Source of the DNA: a virus
Direction: 5' to 3' (one strand)
Length of the DNA stretch: 56,850 nt
Virus record (IMG/VR): IMGVR_UViG_3300046171_000223
Coordinates: 1 to 56,850 of that record
The first letter of the stretch is position 1. The number at the start of each line of letters is the position of its first letter. Of this stretch, positions 15,262 through 26,100 are shown piece after piece. The translations under genes were made by a program, and so were the position numbers. The notes under the pieces were generated by a model. It searched no databases. It was not told the DNA's origin and saw only the letters and a program-made list of their open reading frames with translations.

Positions 15262-15279
15262 CTCGGGCGAAAGCCCGAG
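15262..15279 (+). promoter_or_regulatory. GNRA-capped hairpin in front of the polymerase gene
   Basis: CTCGGGC-GAAA-GCCCGAG, a perfect 7-bp stem closed by a GAAA tetraloop, ending 7 bases before the GGAGG (15286-15290) that serves ATG 15293. It could set polymerase expression or be a processing or attenuation site. There is no T-tract, so it is not a classical terminator. Confidence 0.6.
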
Positions 15280-15292
15280 TTCTCGGAGGACT

Positions 15293-17230
15293 ATGATTCA
15301 TTTGGATTTTGAGACCAAGTCTTTAGAAGATCTAAAGAAAACAGGAAGCTATCGCTATTCGGAAGGGGATACCGATGTTTGGTGCATGGCGTACAAAGAT
15401 GACGAGTCAGAAGAAGAAGGGGTTTGGCAACCCGGAGATCCGATTCCAGAGTTCTTCTCTGATCCGTTCCAAACATACTGTGCATGGAACGCTCGTTTCG
15501 AACGTGACATATACGATAACATCCTCATTCCTACATATGGGTTTCCTGAACTTGTCGTGGAGCAGTGGCGAGATCCGTCTGCCGTTTCTAGGTATCAAGG
15601 ACTCCCGGGTTCCCTTGCTAATGCCGGGAAACATCTTGGTTTATCGACAGATGAACAGAAGGATGCTGAAGGCCGCAAGATCATGCTTCAAATGTCTAAA
15701 CCTCGTAAGAATGAAGACGGTCAAGTTATCTGGTGGGACGCACAAGAAAAGCTAGACCGTTTAATTGCGTATTGTGAACGTGATGTACAATCTCAGATCG
15801 CTATACATCGTCTGCTAGGCGGACTTCCTTTCAATGAACTGGAAGTATTCTGGTTAGATCAAAAAATCAATGACAGGGGTGTACGGATTGATATAGAGGC
15901 TGTTTACGGTCTGATCGAAATTCTTGCGATCCTTGATGAGAAGAGCGACATCGAATGTCGTAGTCTGACAGGGGGAGCAGTTGATTCTGTCAGCAAACTG
16001 CAACAGGTTAAGAACTGGATGCTGCAACGTACAGGAGTTGCGGTTGACGATTTCTCACAGGGTAACCTCACTCTGTTAATTGAAGAGTTTAAGGATGACC
16101 AGACACTGCAAGCCTTGCTAAAACTCAGAAAGGATTCAGCAAAAACATCGACTGCTAAGATTCGGGCAATGGCTGAGTCTGTTGCCAAGGACGGAAGAAT
16201 CCACGGTATGATGATGTACTACGGTGCTCATACAGGTCGTTGGACTTCTCGACTCGTGCAACTCCAAAATCTACCGCAAGGGATTGGGCTATCCGAAGCA
16301 GAGTCTGATGACTATTTATCGAAAGTAAAGAGTCTATCTAGCAAAGCTTGGATTGACGAGGTCTCACAGAAAGCACCTCCGATGGAAGTCATCTCCTCAT
16401 TGATTAGACCCTTAATCATTCCAGCAGAAGGTCACACTTTTTATGTCTACGACTACAAAGCGATTGAGCCGAGGGTACTAAGCTGGATTGCCAAGGAAGA
16501 CAAACTCTTATCTGCCTACGCAGAAGGTCGAGATGTCTATTGTGAAATAGCATCGGTTCTTTACAACATTCCAATTCAGGAGGTCACCAAACAGCAAAGA
16601 CAGTTCGGTAAAATTATCATTATTGCTTGTGGGTATCAGATGGGTGTCAAACGATTCGCTCAGACTTGTGCGAGTTGGGGTATCCCTGTTTCCGACAAGG
16701 ATGCTGATCAAGCAGTTAACACCTATCGTGAGCATTACGAGAACATTCCAAGGTTTTGGTATGCTCTGCAAAACTGTGCCAACGATAGTTACAACAATCC
16801 GGGTAGTTTCAAGATCGCCTGTGGTCTGCGTAAGATGCTCAAGTTCTTTAGACGGTCTGCGGAAGGTGCGATCCAGATTAGGCTACCATCTAATAGGGTG
16901 CTACACTATCAGCAACCTACCAACAATCCTTCTCTCAGTTACTACACTGACCGCTTTGGCAAGTGGCAACTCAAGTCCCTGTATGGTGGCTTGCTGGCTG
17001 AGAATATTGTCCAAGCTATTTCCCGAGACCTAATGGCTGATGCAATGCTTCGACTAGAAGCAGCAGGGTATCCTGTAGTTTTCAGCGTACACGATGAGAT
17101 CGTATGCGAGGTTCCAGATGGTTTCGGTTCAACAACGGAGTTTGAAAATATCATGACCCAGACACCAGAGTGGGCCACTGGCTTACCTGTCGAGGTGGAG
17201 GGTTACACATCTAAAAGGTATCGCAAATGA
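15293..17230 (+). CDS. Family A DNA polymerase with 3'-5' exonuclease domain
   Basis: 645 residues. The exonuclease domain (residues 1-185) keeps all three motifs: HLDFET (I), AWNARFERD (II) and YCERDVQSQ (III). The polymerase domain has YDYKAIEPRV (motif A), RQFGKIIIIACGYQMG (motif B) and VHDEIVCEV (motif C). In motif B, the position equivalent to E. coli Phe762 is Ile; phage enzymes usually have Phe, Tyr or Leu. It replicates the phage genome. The start has a strong GGAGG site and follows the GAAA hairpin. The stop overlaps the primase gene by 4 bp. Confidence 0.93.
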   Translation: MIHLDFETKSLEDLKKTGSYRYSEGDTDVWCMAYKDDESEEEGVWQPGDPIPEFFSDPFQTYCAWNARFERDIYDNILIPTYGFPELVVEQWRDPSAVSRYQGLPGSLANAGKHLGLSTDEQKDAEGRKIMLQMSKPRKNEDGQVIWWDAQEKLDRLIAYCERDVQSQIAIHRLLGGLPFNELEVFWLDQKINDRGVRIDIEAVYGLIEILAILDEKSDIECRSLTGGAVDSVSKLQQVKNWMLQRTGVAVDDFSQGNLTLLIEEFKDDQTLQALLKLRKDSAKTSTAKIRAMAESVAKDGRIHGMMMYYGAHTGRWTSRLVQLQNLPQGIGLSEAESDDYLSKVKSLSSKAWIDEVSQKAPPMEVISSLIRPLIIPAEGHTFYVYDYKAIEPRVLSWIAKEDKLLSAYAEGRDVYCEIASVLYNIPIQEVTKQQRQFGKIIIIACGYQMGVKRFAQTCASWGIPVSDKDADQAVNTYREHYENIPRFWYALQNCANDSYNNPGSFKIACGLRKMLKFFRRSAEGAIQIRLPSNRVLHYQQPTNNPSLSYYTDRFGKWQLKSLYGGLLAENIVQAISRDLMADAMLRLEAAGYPVVFSVHDEIVCEVPDGFGSTTEFENIMTQTPEWATGLPVEVEGYTSKRYRK

Positions 17231-19641
17231 CTATGTTATCGTGGTTTGAAGCAGGGTTTGAAGACATCATCCCTAATGTTCCTCCTACTGCTCGGCTAGC
17301 TGACGGAGTGACTCTACCAAAAGGGAAATGTCCCGGCAGACCAAACCCAAACGGAGATTGGGTAGGATTTAGTAATTGGCAGAACCATAAGACTACCATT
17401 GCAGAATGTACACACTGGGACAGTTATGAGTGTTCTGTAGGTTTACGGTCTAAGTACTATCCTGCCATTGACATCGACATTCGTGATGAAGAGAAAGCGT
17501 TAGAGTTTGAGGAATTAGCTTTTAATATTTTTGGAAAAACGATGGTTCGTATTGGGAATGAACCAAAGCGACTGTTGATGTACAGGACAGATGAACCGTT
17601 TTCTAAAATGCAACTCTCTTTTGATATTGAGGATGATACTCATAAAATAGAGGTTCTAGGAGATGGTCAGCAGTATGTCATTGAAGGCATTCATCCGGTG
17701 ACGATGAAACCTTATTGGTTTGTAGAGGAGACCCTCCAGTACATAGACCTTCCGAAGATTACTGCCGAGCAAGTCAGAGTTTTCCTTGAACGAGTACAGG
17801 AACGCCTAAAGCTATACGGTTTGTATATCCGTGATGTATCTACAGGGACGGTTGGATTTTCAGGACGAACAACCATTAATCAGGATTCTTTGGTTGCCAC
17901 CAATCTTGTACATGTCGCAGAAGCTTTAGACTATCTACCTAATCACGAACCAAATGCTTATCGTTTTGATGATATGGTTAAGATCTGTGCTGCAGTCAAA
18001 GCTGCATGTTTGAGAGATCCCGATCAAGGATTTAACCTGTTTTCAAAATGGGCTGAACGCTACCCCGGCAGAGAAGGACAAGGGAGTAATCGTTCTATTT
18101 ATAAAGGGGTCTGGGATCGAATGGAACCTCCTTATGCTGTGGGTGCTCAGTACCTCTATGAGCTTGCATCTGAGTTCGGATTCAACGTAGCAGATACTTA
18201 TGCTGATGATCTGCTACCTGTAGTCCCTAATACAGCAGAGTTAGACGGTTCACGTTGGACACCGTACAGTCATGCGTGGATGGCAGAGGAGTTTATTAAA
18301 GACTACAAGAATGTGATCCGAGCAATCGGGGAGTTTGATCGTTTTATTATTCGCAATGGCCCGATCTGGAAATTGGATGATGTCGGTAATCCTTTTGTCG
18401 GTGATTTGCTCAGACGATATACAGAGTCCAAGTTCTCCGACATTCGCAACATTGTCGGTGAGGAAGAGGCTGCTCAACTGGAGAAGACTGTTGGTACTTA
18501 CGGATGGCAACACTCGGTAATGCGGTTTTTATTATATAAACATTTGGAGTTGCGAGTAACAGCCAACGATTTGGATAGCAATCCTGATATCCTCAATACG
18601 GACAAAGGAGTTTATTGTCTAAAAACTGGAGATCTAATTCCTAGTACTGCTGGGCTACCACAAGATATTTGTTTGAAAGTAGCTGGTGTTGTGCCTGACT
18701 TTGAAATGGAGACTCCGACTTGGGACAAGTTCCTTTATGACATCACTCTCGGTGATAAGCAGATTCTTGAATATTTAAATATTTACTTTGGATATGCAAC
18801 TACAGGTCATACCTTAGAGCATGTATTTTTTGTAATCACTGGAAAAGGTGGTAATGGGAAATCAACAATGCTCAAAGTATTGGCAGATGTTTTAGGCGAT
18901 TATGCGGTGACGGTTCCCGGCAATGTTTTCCTACAGACCCCCGGTAGAGAACATCCTACCGAGTTGATGACTTTTCAAGGCAGACGATTGGTGGTAGCTA
19001 GTGAGTTTTCTCAACGAGCAGTTTGGGATTTAGGTCGAATCAAAACTCTGACAGGTGGAGATAAAATCTCAGCAAGGCGGATGCATAAGGACTTTGTCGA
19101 GTTTGATCCCACTCATACCATTGTCATTGCGGCTAACCACAAGCCGAAGGTCGAGTATGTCGATGATGCGATTCGTAGAAGAACTCGTCTGATTCCTTTT
19201 GATCTGGAGTTAAAAGAATCGGAGAAAGATCCCGATCTACCAAACAAACTCCGTAAAGAATATCCCGGTATTCTTGCATGGTTAATTAGAGGATCTATTA
19301 AATGGTATGCCAAAAGATTACCTGTAACTCCAGCTAAAGTGAAGGTAGCTACAAATACTTATTTTGGAGATTCAGATATCGTCAAGATGTGGTTGGAAGA
19401 CTGTTGTGTTTTAGACTCTGAGTCTTATGTTCGGGCAGACCCTCTTTATCAGAGTTGGAGATATTATCTGAAGCAGCAAGGGGAATTGGCTGGAAGCAAA
19501 CAGGGTTTTCATGATTTACTTGCTCGATTCGGCATCACTCCGAGTAAGAAGTATATCGACAAGCGTCAGGTAAGGATTTACGAAGGGGTTCGTTTACAGG
19601 AGGAACAGATGCAGGAAGAAGCTGATTCCGTATTTACATAG
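17227..19641 (+). CDS. Primase-polymerase / SF3 (D5-like) helicase
   Basis: 804 residues, start overlapping the polymerase stop (ATGA). The N-terminal 200 look like an archaeo-eukaryotic-type prim-pol: GDWVGFSNWQNH, then the catalytic Asp pair in PAIDIDIRDEEKA. A D5-N-like middle region follows. The C-terminal helicase has Walker A GKGGNGKST (about residue 535), Walker B region RLVVASEF, sensor-type THTIVIAANHKPKV and the RRRTRLIPF arginine cluster, typical of the P4/D5 group. It should unwind DNA and make primers at the fork for PolA. It is the last large gene of the replication operon. Confidence 0.9.
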   Translation: MTMLSWFEAGFEDIIPNVPPTARLADGVTLPKGKCPGRPNPNGDWVGFSNWQNHKTTIAECTHWDSYECSVGLRSKYYPAIDIDIRDEEKALEFEELAFNIFGKTMVRIGNEPKRLLMYRTDEPFSKMQLSFDIEDDTHKIEVLGDGQQYVIEGIHPVTMKPYWFVEETLQYIDLPKITAEQVRVFLERVQERLKLYGLYIRDVSTGTVGFSGRTTINQDSLVATNLVHVAEALDYLPNHEPNAYRFDDMVKICAAVKAACLRDPDQGFNLFSKWAERYPGREGQGSNRSIYKGVWDRMEPPYAVGAQYLYELASEFGFNVADTYADDLLPVVPNTAELDGSRWTPYSHAWMAEEFIKDYKNVIRAIGEFDRFIIRNGPIWKLDDVGNPFVGDLLRRYTESKFSDIRNIVGEEEAAQLEKTVGTYGWQHSVMRFLLYKHLELRVTANDLDSNPDILNTDKGVYCLKTGDLIPSTAGLPQDICLKVAGVVPDFEMETPTWDKFLYDITLGDKQILEYLNIYFGYATTGHTLEHVFFVITGKGGNGKSTMLKVLADVLGDYAVTVPGNVFLQTPGREHPTELMTFQGRRLVVASEFSQRAVWDLGRIKTLTGGDKISARRMHKDFVEFDPTHTIVIAANHKPKVEYVDDAIRRRTRLIPFDLELKESEKDPDLPNKLRKEYPGILAWLIRGSIKWYAKRLPVTPAKVKVATNTYFGDSDIVKMWLEDCCVLDSESYVRADPLYQSWRYYLKQQGELAGSKQGFHDLLARFGITPSKKYIDKRQVRIYEGVRLQEEQMQEEADSVFT

Positions 19642-19663
19642 TATGTAAATTTTAAAATATTTC

Positions 19664-19692
19664 TTGACATCTCACAAGCACTCAAGCACTAT
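19664..19692 (+). promoter_or_regulatory. Early-type promoter before the last rightward gene
   Basis: TTGACA (19664-19669), 17-bp spacer with a diverged operator (CTCACAAGCACTC), CACTAT (19687-19692). It drives the small gene at 19757 and reads toward the attP region. Confidence 0.55.
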
Positions 19693-19756
19693 TACGATTT
19701 GGCGACGCATTAAGATACATTTAGTATACCTATCCCGAGTAATGGAAAGGAAGTAG

Positions 19757-19963
19757 ATGGATGAACGAGTACTAAAATATATCCAAACGCTAGAAGATCG
19801 TTTAAGTGAGTTGGAACAAACTGTGGAGTCTTTGAACGAAGAAATTCATGTGCTTCGTAATGAGTGCTTTGCAGATACCCCTATCTTAGGCGCAAGCATC
19901 GATATTGACGCTTTAAGTAAACACAAAGTGCAGCAGCCAAGTAAACTGCACTCTAAGATCTAG
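19757..19963 (+). CDS. Small coiled-coil protein
   Basis: 68 residues behind GGAAAGGAAGTAG. Residues 5-38 form a clear heptad coiled coil (RVLKYIQTLEDRLSELEQTV ...), followed by a looser polar tail. It is a likely dimer, with function unknown. It is the last gene of the rightward arm, has its own promoter and lies just before the attP-like sequence. A small coiled-coil accessory to integration or replication is possible but unsupported. Confidence 0.65.
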   Translation: MDERVLKYIQTLEDRLSELEQTVESLNEEIHVLRNECFADTPILGASIDIDALSKHKVQQPSKLHSKI

Positions 19964-19989
19964 TGTTTACCTGTTTCGTCTGGGAGATC

Positions 19990-20041
19990 GCATTTGACTT
20001 CGGATCAAAGGGTCGGGGGTTCGAATCCTCCCGGGCGCGCA
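19990..20041 (+). other. Candidate attP core: 3' half of a tRNA-Arg(TCG) gene
   Basis: The sequence reads as the 3' part of a tRNA. The anticodon arm is TTTGA-CTTCGGA-TCAAA with anticodon TCG (20000-20002). Then come a variable region, T arm GGGGG-TTCGAAT-CCTCC (20014-20030), and the 3' acceptor strand CGGGCGC plus discriminator G (20031-20038), followed by CA. No matching 5' acceptor strand (GCGCCCG) or proper D arm lies upstream, so it is not a working tRNA gene. Temperate phages carry such pieces so that integration restores the host tRNA. It sits at the convergence of the two arms, nearly 9 kb from the integrase gene. Confidence 0.8.
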
Positions 20042-20080
20042 TAGAAACTGGGTTCTAGATAGAGCAGTTGACCTTTTTGC

Positions 20081-20158
20081 AGCACAAAAGGCAGCACAAA
20101 ACAAAGCACAATTTATTTTGAGGGTTTATTTAAATTCTCGGGTTATCTTGTGCTTTGT
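20081..20158. repeat. Possible integrase arm sites: AGCACAAA repeats
   Basis: AGCACAAAA occurs at 20081-20089 and 20093-20101 and AGCACAA at 20105-20111. The inverse TTGTGCTTTGT is at 20148-20158, pairing perfectly over 11 bp with ACAAAGCACAA (20101-20111). Short repeats flanking a tRNA-derived core are what arm-binding sites of a tyrosine integrase look like. Alternatively the 11-bp inverted repeat could be a terminator for one of the converging arms. Confidence 0.55.
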
Positions 20159-20164
20159 CAAGTG

Positions 20165-23100
20165 CTATTGAGCTACTGCTTCAACTGAAATTATGCGTAC
20201 AGGTTTTTCAAAATCTGGCAAATTTTTCAGTGCTCTGTTGACTTTCTTTAGACCCTCCATCAATCGCTTACGCTTCTCTAAAAATTCCAGCTTTTTCTGA
20301 CGCTTCCCTTCTGCAGTGGTCTGCTGCTTGATAGCTGTCCGTTCTCGGTATCGATCACTCCTGAGTTCTTCAATAATCCTGCTACGTCTAAACTTTAAGC
20401 TGTCTTCAATGTTTGCTGGTCTGTTTGCAGGGTTAAAGAGTAGTGGCGAGTTCAGTGGTAATGTCAGTACATCAAGCATACTCTGTGGGAACTCCGCTTG
20501 CGACAATCCTGTCAGGTCGGCTTTACCCAAGATTTGAGTTGGAGTTAGTTTTGGCTTTCCTTCTCTGTCGAGAGTAGCAGAGTCTAAACCAAGTCCGCTT
20601 AGAAGATTCGGATCACCAGATACAGTCTCTAACATTTGCTTACCCCAACCACTCGGTGCAATGAGTTGAGGTAGTACCCCATCTGCAAAATGTAAGAGTG
20701 CTTTCTTGGCTTTCTGACCACCAGTGTCGAACTCGCTATACAGTGGTTTGCCCGTATAAAGATTTTTATTGGCAGACTGCTCAATGATCTGTTGCAAGAT
20801 CGGATGATTCGTAAATCCTAGATCAACAAATGCTTCGAAAATGGGATATCGATCATCGAACATCGTATTGAAGAATTGATAGATGAATGCATGTGGTGCA
20901 GCATAACTATAGTCTTTAATCTGTATTCGATCATTCTCATCTTTTTCGGGCATTGGCACAGCAAAGAGTCCTTTCTTGCGATACCAATCGGGTAGCCCTT
21001 CATAGAATGCATCACGTTCGTCATCGTCCAGATCTGCCATCTTCATTGACATTGCTGCGTAGAGAATGCCGTAATAAGCAGCAGCCCGGAGTGATGCTTT
21101 TGGATCTCCCATCATTCTAGTTAGACGATCTACTGTTTTGTATGTCCAAGTTAGGAAGGGAGCACCAAGCAGAGACTTTCTGAGCTTACGAACTTTTGGT
21201 GAGACATCACTATAGTCGTAGAGCCACTTGTTTGCCTCACGCATTGCTTCTTGAGGAGTGAGCTTGTCTTCATTGATAAATGGAATCCCTGCTACGTTAG
21301 CACCTTTATCTTCTAGATACATTGCCAATGCAAGCTTGTCAATAACTTCAAGTGACTGATATATATTACCAAATCCGTTGAAAATCTTACCAAATATATT
21401 GGCTACTTGGGCATAACCGTCTGCTGATTTAAGGTTTGGAAACCAACTATCATCGTACATAATTCGACGATCTTTTGGTGTCAACTGCGTTTTAAAGTTA
21501 GACTGCAATCGACCTAGTTCATCGGCAGCAAAAGTAGACAGTGTAAGTCCCTGATCTTTATAATCTTGATAGCGACTTCCGTTGGTTGCCATCTCTTTGA
21601 TTGCTTTGGCCCGATACTGCAAATTCTGATGAATCGGCAAACCTCCAAAAGCCATCATCGCTGAGTTAGAGACGACGTTGTTGACCCATGCAACAGGGTA
21701 AGCTGCAGTTGCTCCCCATTTAAATAGAGTGTTTATTGTGGCAACCCCTCGTTCAAGCGATTTAAAAGAGGAGTCTTCATTTGTAAAGAACGGATCTCCT
21801 GCCACAACATCAGCAATCTCTTTTAAGACATGTGCCCCTCGTAAGTCTCCATAACGATTTGTATTTGGCAACTGACGATACTTGTCTACAGCATAGTTCG
21901 GTATGTCTGCTCTCGCTTTGTTGGCTAAGTTGCTGTACTCACTAATGATTTCTTGAACCAGTGTGCGTTGAGCAGAACCTAATGGCTTAGACGGTAAAAT
22001 CTGATCCTGTAGTCTTTTTGCTTCAGCCTCTAAAAACTCAGGAGATACATTACGATCAACAGCCTGTCGAGTTGCAGCAGGTAGCCCTTCCTGAATCAGT
22101 TGTGGCCCTAGATTGTTACGCTGAATAATGTCGTTGGTCAGCTTGGCAATGTTGAGTTTGACCTGAGATGAGGGCAGTACCCATTGCTTGTTCTGAGCGA
22201 CTTCTTTCAAGAAATCCATTCGGGCTACATCTTGTCCAGCTTGCATAATGGTTTGACCCACTAAATAACCTGGAGACTTGATTTGGCCTAGATACATTGT
22301 TCGAATCAGCGGATCGATATCTCTCATCATCTTGAGATATCCTTGTGGTGACACTTTTAGAGATCCTCCTGCACCACTGAACAGGTTGTTGTCATCCAGA
22401 TACTTCAGGTAGAGTCTCGGTAAGTATTGTCCGCTTCTCGCTTTAAAAGTTTGAGGGTCTAACAAACCTTGACGTACTAGATCTCGTCCGATTCCTTCGA
22501 TGATTTCTTTTGCTTCAACTGCAGCTTCTCGGAGTGTTGGGTTTTCTCGGTTAAATCGTTTACGAATCTGTTTTCCGATAAACCCTCTAACTTGTCGATC
22601 AGGAATGGTATTCGGATCAGCATCCCGATCTGTCATGTAATCATAGATCAGCTTTTGCTCTGCTTCATTGGCTTCCATCATTACAGAGGCTAACTTTTGT
22701 CCTGCTTCGACATATTCATTCTGGACACCTTTTGCTCGTTGCAGAATTTTCTCAAAGAACTCCCGATCTGGAACCAATGCTCTCGGATCAAAGGCTTTAT
22801 TGAGTCCATCCAGTGCTCTGCGTAGTCCTCGTTCTTGTTGTGTACCTGTTGTATTCGGAGGAGGTGTCTGCTGACGGTTAGAAGAGAATGATGCTTCAGG
22901 GTTCACCTGTCGGGCAACAATCCCTCTTCCTACGGGTGCAGGGTTGTCGTAGCGTACTGGGTTTTCCATCGGATATAGATACTTCTGACCGTTATCTTGA
23001 ATGTCAAAAGTAGATCCTTCAGGAACCAGATGCAGATCCTGCAAGGCTCTGAACTGCTGTTGATTGACTACTTGAGGTTCGCCTACAGTGACCTCACCAA

Positions 23101-26100
23101 TGGCTTGAGCCTGACCTTCTCCAGTACGGACAATTGCCATTCTCTGACCTACATAAGGTCTCAAAGAATCTGTATTTCTAGACTCTAAAAATTTCTCTCC
23201 ATCGACAATTAGGTCAGCATAAGATCGTTGCGCTTGTCGGTCTGTACGAACATTGATGCCCATTTTAGGACTATCAGCCCGATTAGAAGAGAAACTTCCC
23301 ATCGGAGATAAAGTTACAACATCGTCATCCTGATCAGCTTGCTGACTAGTTTCCTGACTAGTCTGGTCTGGTTGACTTGCTGGAGTCTGGCTGGTCTGTT
23401 GAGGTTGCTCACCCTGAATGTTCTTCAGTGCTTGCAGACGAACCTTTAATTTATTTAGATTGTCTAACTGGTTATCTGATGCTCCATCTTTTTGGTTGGC
23501 TTCCTGAATCTTTGCATCCAGAGCAGCAAGTTTCTTTCTAGTATTTTCAATAGCAGTGTCTAGTATTTGAGTGTCTTTGGCAGAATTCGTGTTGAACTTC
23601 TTTGCCAGATTGAACTCTGTTCGGGACACTGCTGCCTCATCTGGTGCAGAATACCCAAGCATATCGTCTTGTTGGGTTTGTTCAGGGACAACAACTTGAC
23701 CACTCATTTCTAGTTCTCGAAGTGCTAGAAATTCAGCTAATTTTGCTCTGACTTTATTAGCTTTAGTATTTGTGGGAAGTTGCAGTTGTTCTGAAGAAAG
23801 TCCCTCAACTAGAGGCTTGACATCTTCTAAGATTTTTTCTCTTGTTGCTAGAAACTCGTCTACATCTTTAATCCCTTTTACTTTCTCTTTAGCTTGGTTA
23901 AGTTGTTTTTCGGTTGGATTCGGTACTGGTTTACCATAAAACCTATGTTCTCCTGAATAGTTTTCGTAAAAAATGTTCTGAGATAAGGTTTCCTCATCAG
24001 GTTCCGGTGCATCTGTGGTTTCTGTAGAGGCTCTACCTGTCGGTCTGATGACGATCTCTGGTTTTCTACCTGCTGCTAAAGTGTTATAGACTTGCTGGTA
24101 CTTACGCTTGATTCCAACATCTGAGGTCTCACCCCGTAGGACAGCAGTCACCGTGTCGAGTATGCCTAACTGCTCCACACCCTGCTCTGTAAAGTTAATT
24201 GCTAGCCATTCGCTTGCTCTGCGTACAGGAGTGTCATCAGGGAGTCCGTTCGGGTATTCATTCTTGATGAAGTTGTCAATTTCCGTTTGTCGATTCTTAT
24301 AGACTTTATTTGCAAAATCATTGTAGCGAGATCCAAGCATCTGCATCAGACCAGCATGTCCAATTGATTCGTGATGGTAGATCTTCACTCCCTTTTCAAT
24401 TGCAGAACGTAAGTCTTTGCCTTTGAGGTTCTCACCAATTAAATAGACAACGTAACCATCACCTTTACGAAAAGTTGCGCCTTCAATACCTGTAACGTCA
24501 GCAGGGATGTTTTCCCGTTGCTTGAGTTCTTCTGTCGTGTCCAGCACGACAACTTCAGATGCTTCAGGAAAATACTGACTCATTACATCTTTTAGAACTT
24601 CTAATTCTCGTTGCTTGAGAATTTCCTGACCTCGTTTGGTGTCTGGATTAACTTTCACACCATTGAGAACTTCCGACTTCTTAGTAGTCTCGGGACTTAA
24701 ATCAAATGTTAAATCAGCAGGTTGATCCATTTCTGCTTCAATGTCTCTTGCATCCTGTAACTCTTGCAGTCCTGCTGCTGGATCTTGAGTGATATCTTCT
24801 TGAAAGGTTTCACTTTCTGCATCTGCAACTGCTTGATCATCTGCTAAGACTGCTTGAGTAGTCTCTTCAGATTCCATCTGATCGATCTGACGAATTATAT
24901 CTTCATCACGTTCAACTCGGTTTCTTATACCCTCTAAGTTGGTAGCAAGAGTTTGAGCTTGTTGTTGGGTCTCATCAAAGATTTGTTGATCTACTGCTTG
25001 GTCTTCTTCAGTTTGCAAATCAAAAGCTACTTCTCGACGTAATTGGTCATCAGCTTGTGAAACATTTTCAATTTGTTGTTGCAGATCTGCCTCTGCTTGG
25101 ATTTCTTGTTCAATCTCCTCATCCACTTGTTGAATCGGTGAGACCTCATCAGATTCTAGATCAAAGCCACGATCTGTAAATGGCATGATCTCGTCCAGTT
25201 CCTGTTCAATTTGTTCCAACTCTGCTCGTGTCAACGGTTGCTGTTCTGCAAGTTGTTGATCTAGTTCGGCAAATGCTTGTTCTTCTTCTGTTTGGACAGG
25301 TTGAATAGATCGTGTACCTTCTTGATTAAATGTTGGAAGGTCTAACTGTTGACCGACACTTGGTTCTGGTCGTGCAGCTTGTCGATAGAAATCGATCAAT
25401 CTTTGTTCTTCTTGAGCCTGTCTAGCAGTTTCTTCATCAACCTCAGTTTCCTGTAAGGGTTCAAAACCGGGACTTTGTCGTAGAGGAGGAATGCCGGGTA
25501 GGTCTACTTGGACGGTTACTGCTGAACATAGCAAAACGGGGAGTCTGTACTCGTCGGTTCTGTCTTGGCAGTAGCACGTTTTTGCTTGGTTCTCTAGATT
25601 TGTGAAATAATTGAAACTCATCACCTACTCCCTCTGCTAGCTGTCTTTCTGGTTCAGCTAAAACATCAGATTCTGGTTGAGTTGTAGACTCTAAGAATTG
25701 TTGACTGCGTTCTAAAGACTTACCTACATACTCCTGATACCATTTACTAATTTTCCGTTCTTTTGGTTGCAGTTCTCGTCCGTTATCTACTTTATTGTTG
25801 ATCCCTCGGATAGTGTCCTGAAACTCAGGTTGAGTGACGAGGTCTTCTGCTAGCGCATCATTGTTGCCGGAAGAGTCTGGATATTTTCAAAAATCTTGTT
25901 GGTCATTCTGCTGAATCTCTTCAGGATTTCCAACAGGTCGATTGATGGATGGAGATGCTACCTGCTCAACAAGACCAACGCTACCAGAGACAGGGAGTGA
26001 AGCAACAGCACCCATTGCAGCACCTTCTAGCACTGCTTCAGGGATTTGCCTTGATCCAATCCCAAACGGTTGGTGATTAGAGTCGGATCATTTTGCAGGG

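Noticed and set aside
16623-17033. Rightward 136-residue frame inside the polymerase gene
   Set aside because: Shadow of the polymerase palm region. No start signal and a Val/Ser/Leu-rich composition.
19984-20041. A functional tRNA gene
   Set aside because: Only the anticodon arm to 3' end is present. No 5' acceptor strand or regular D arm can be found in the 80 bases upstream. Better explained as an attP core.
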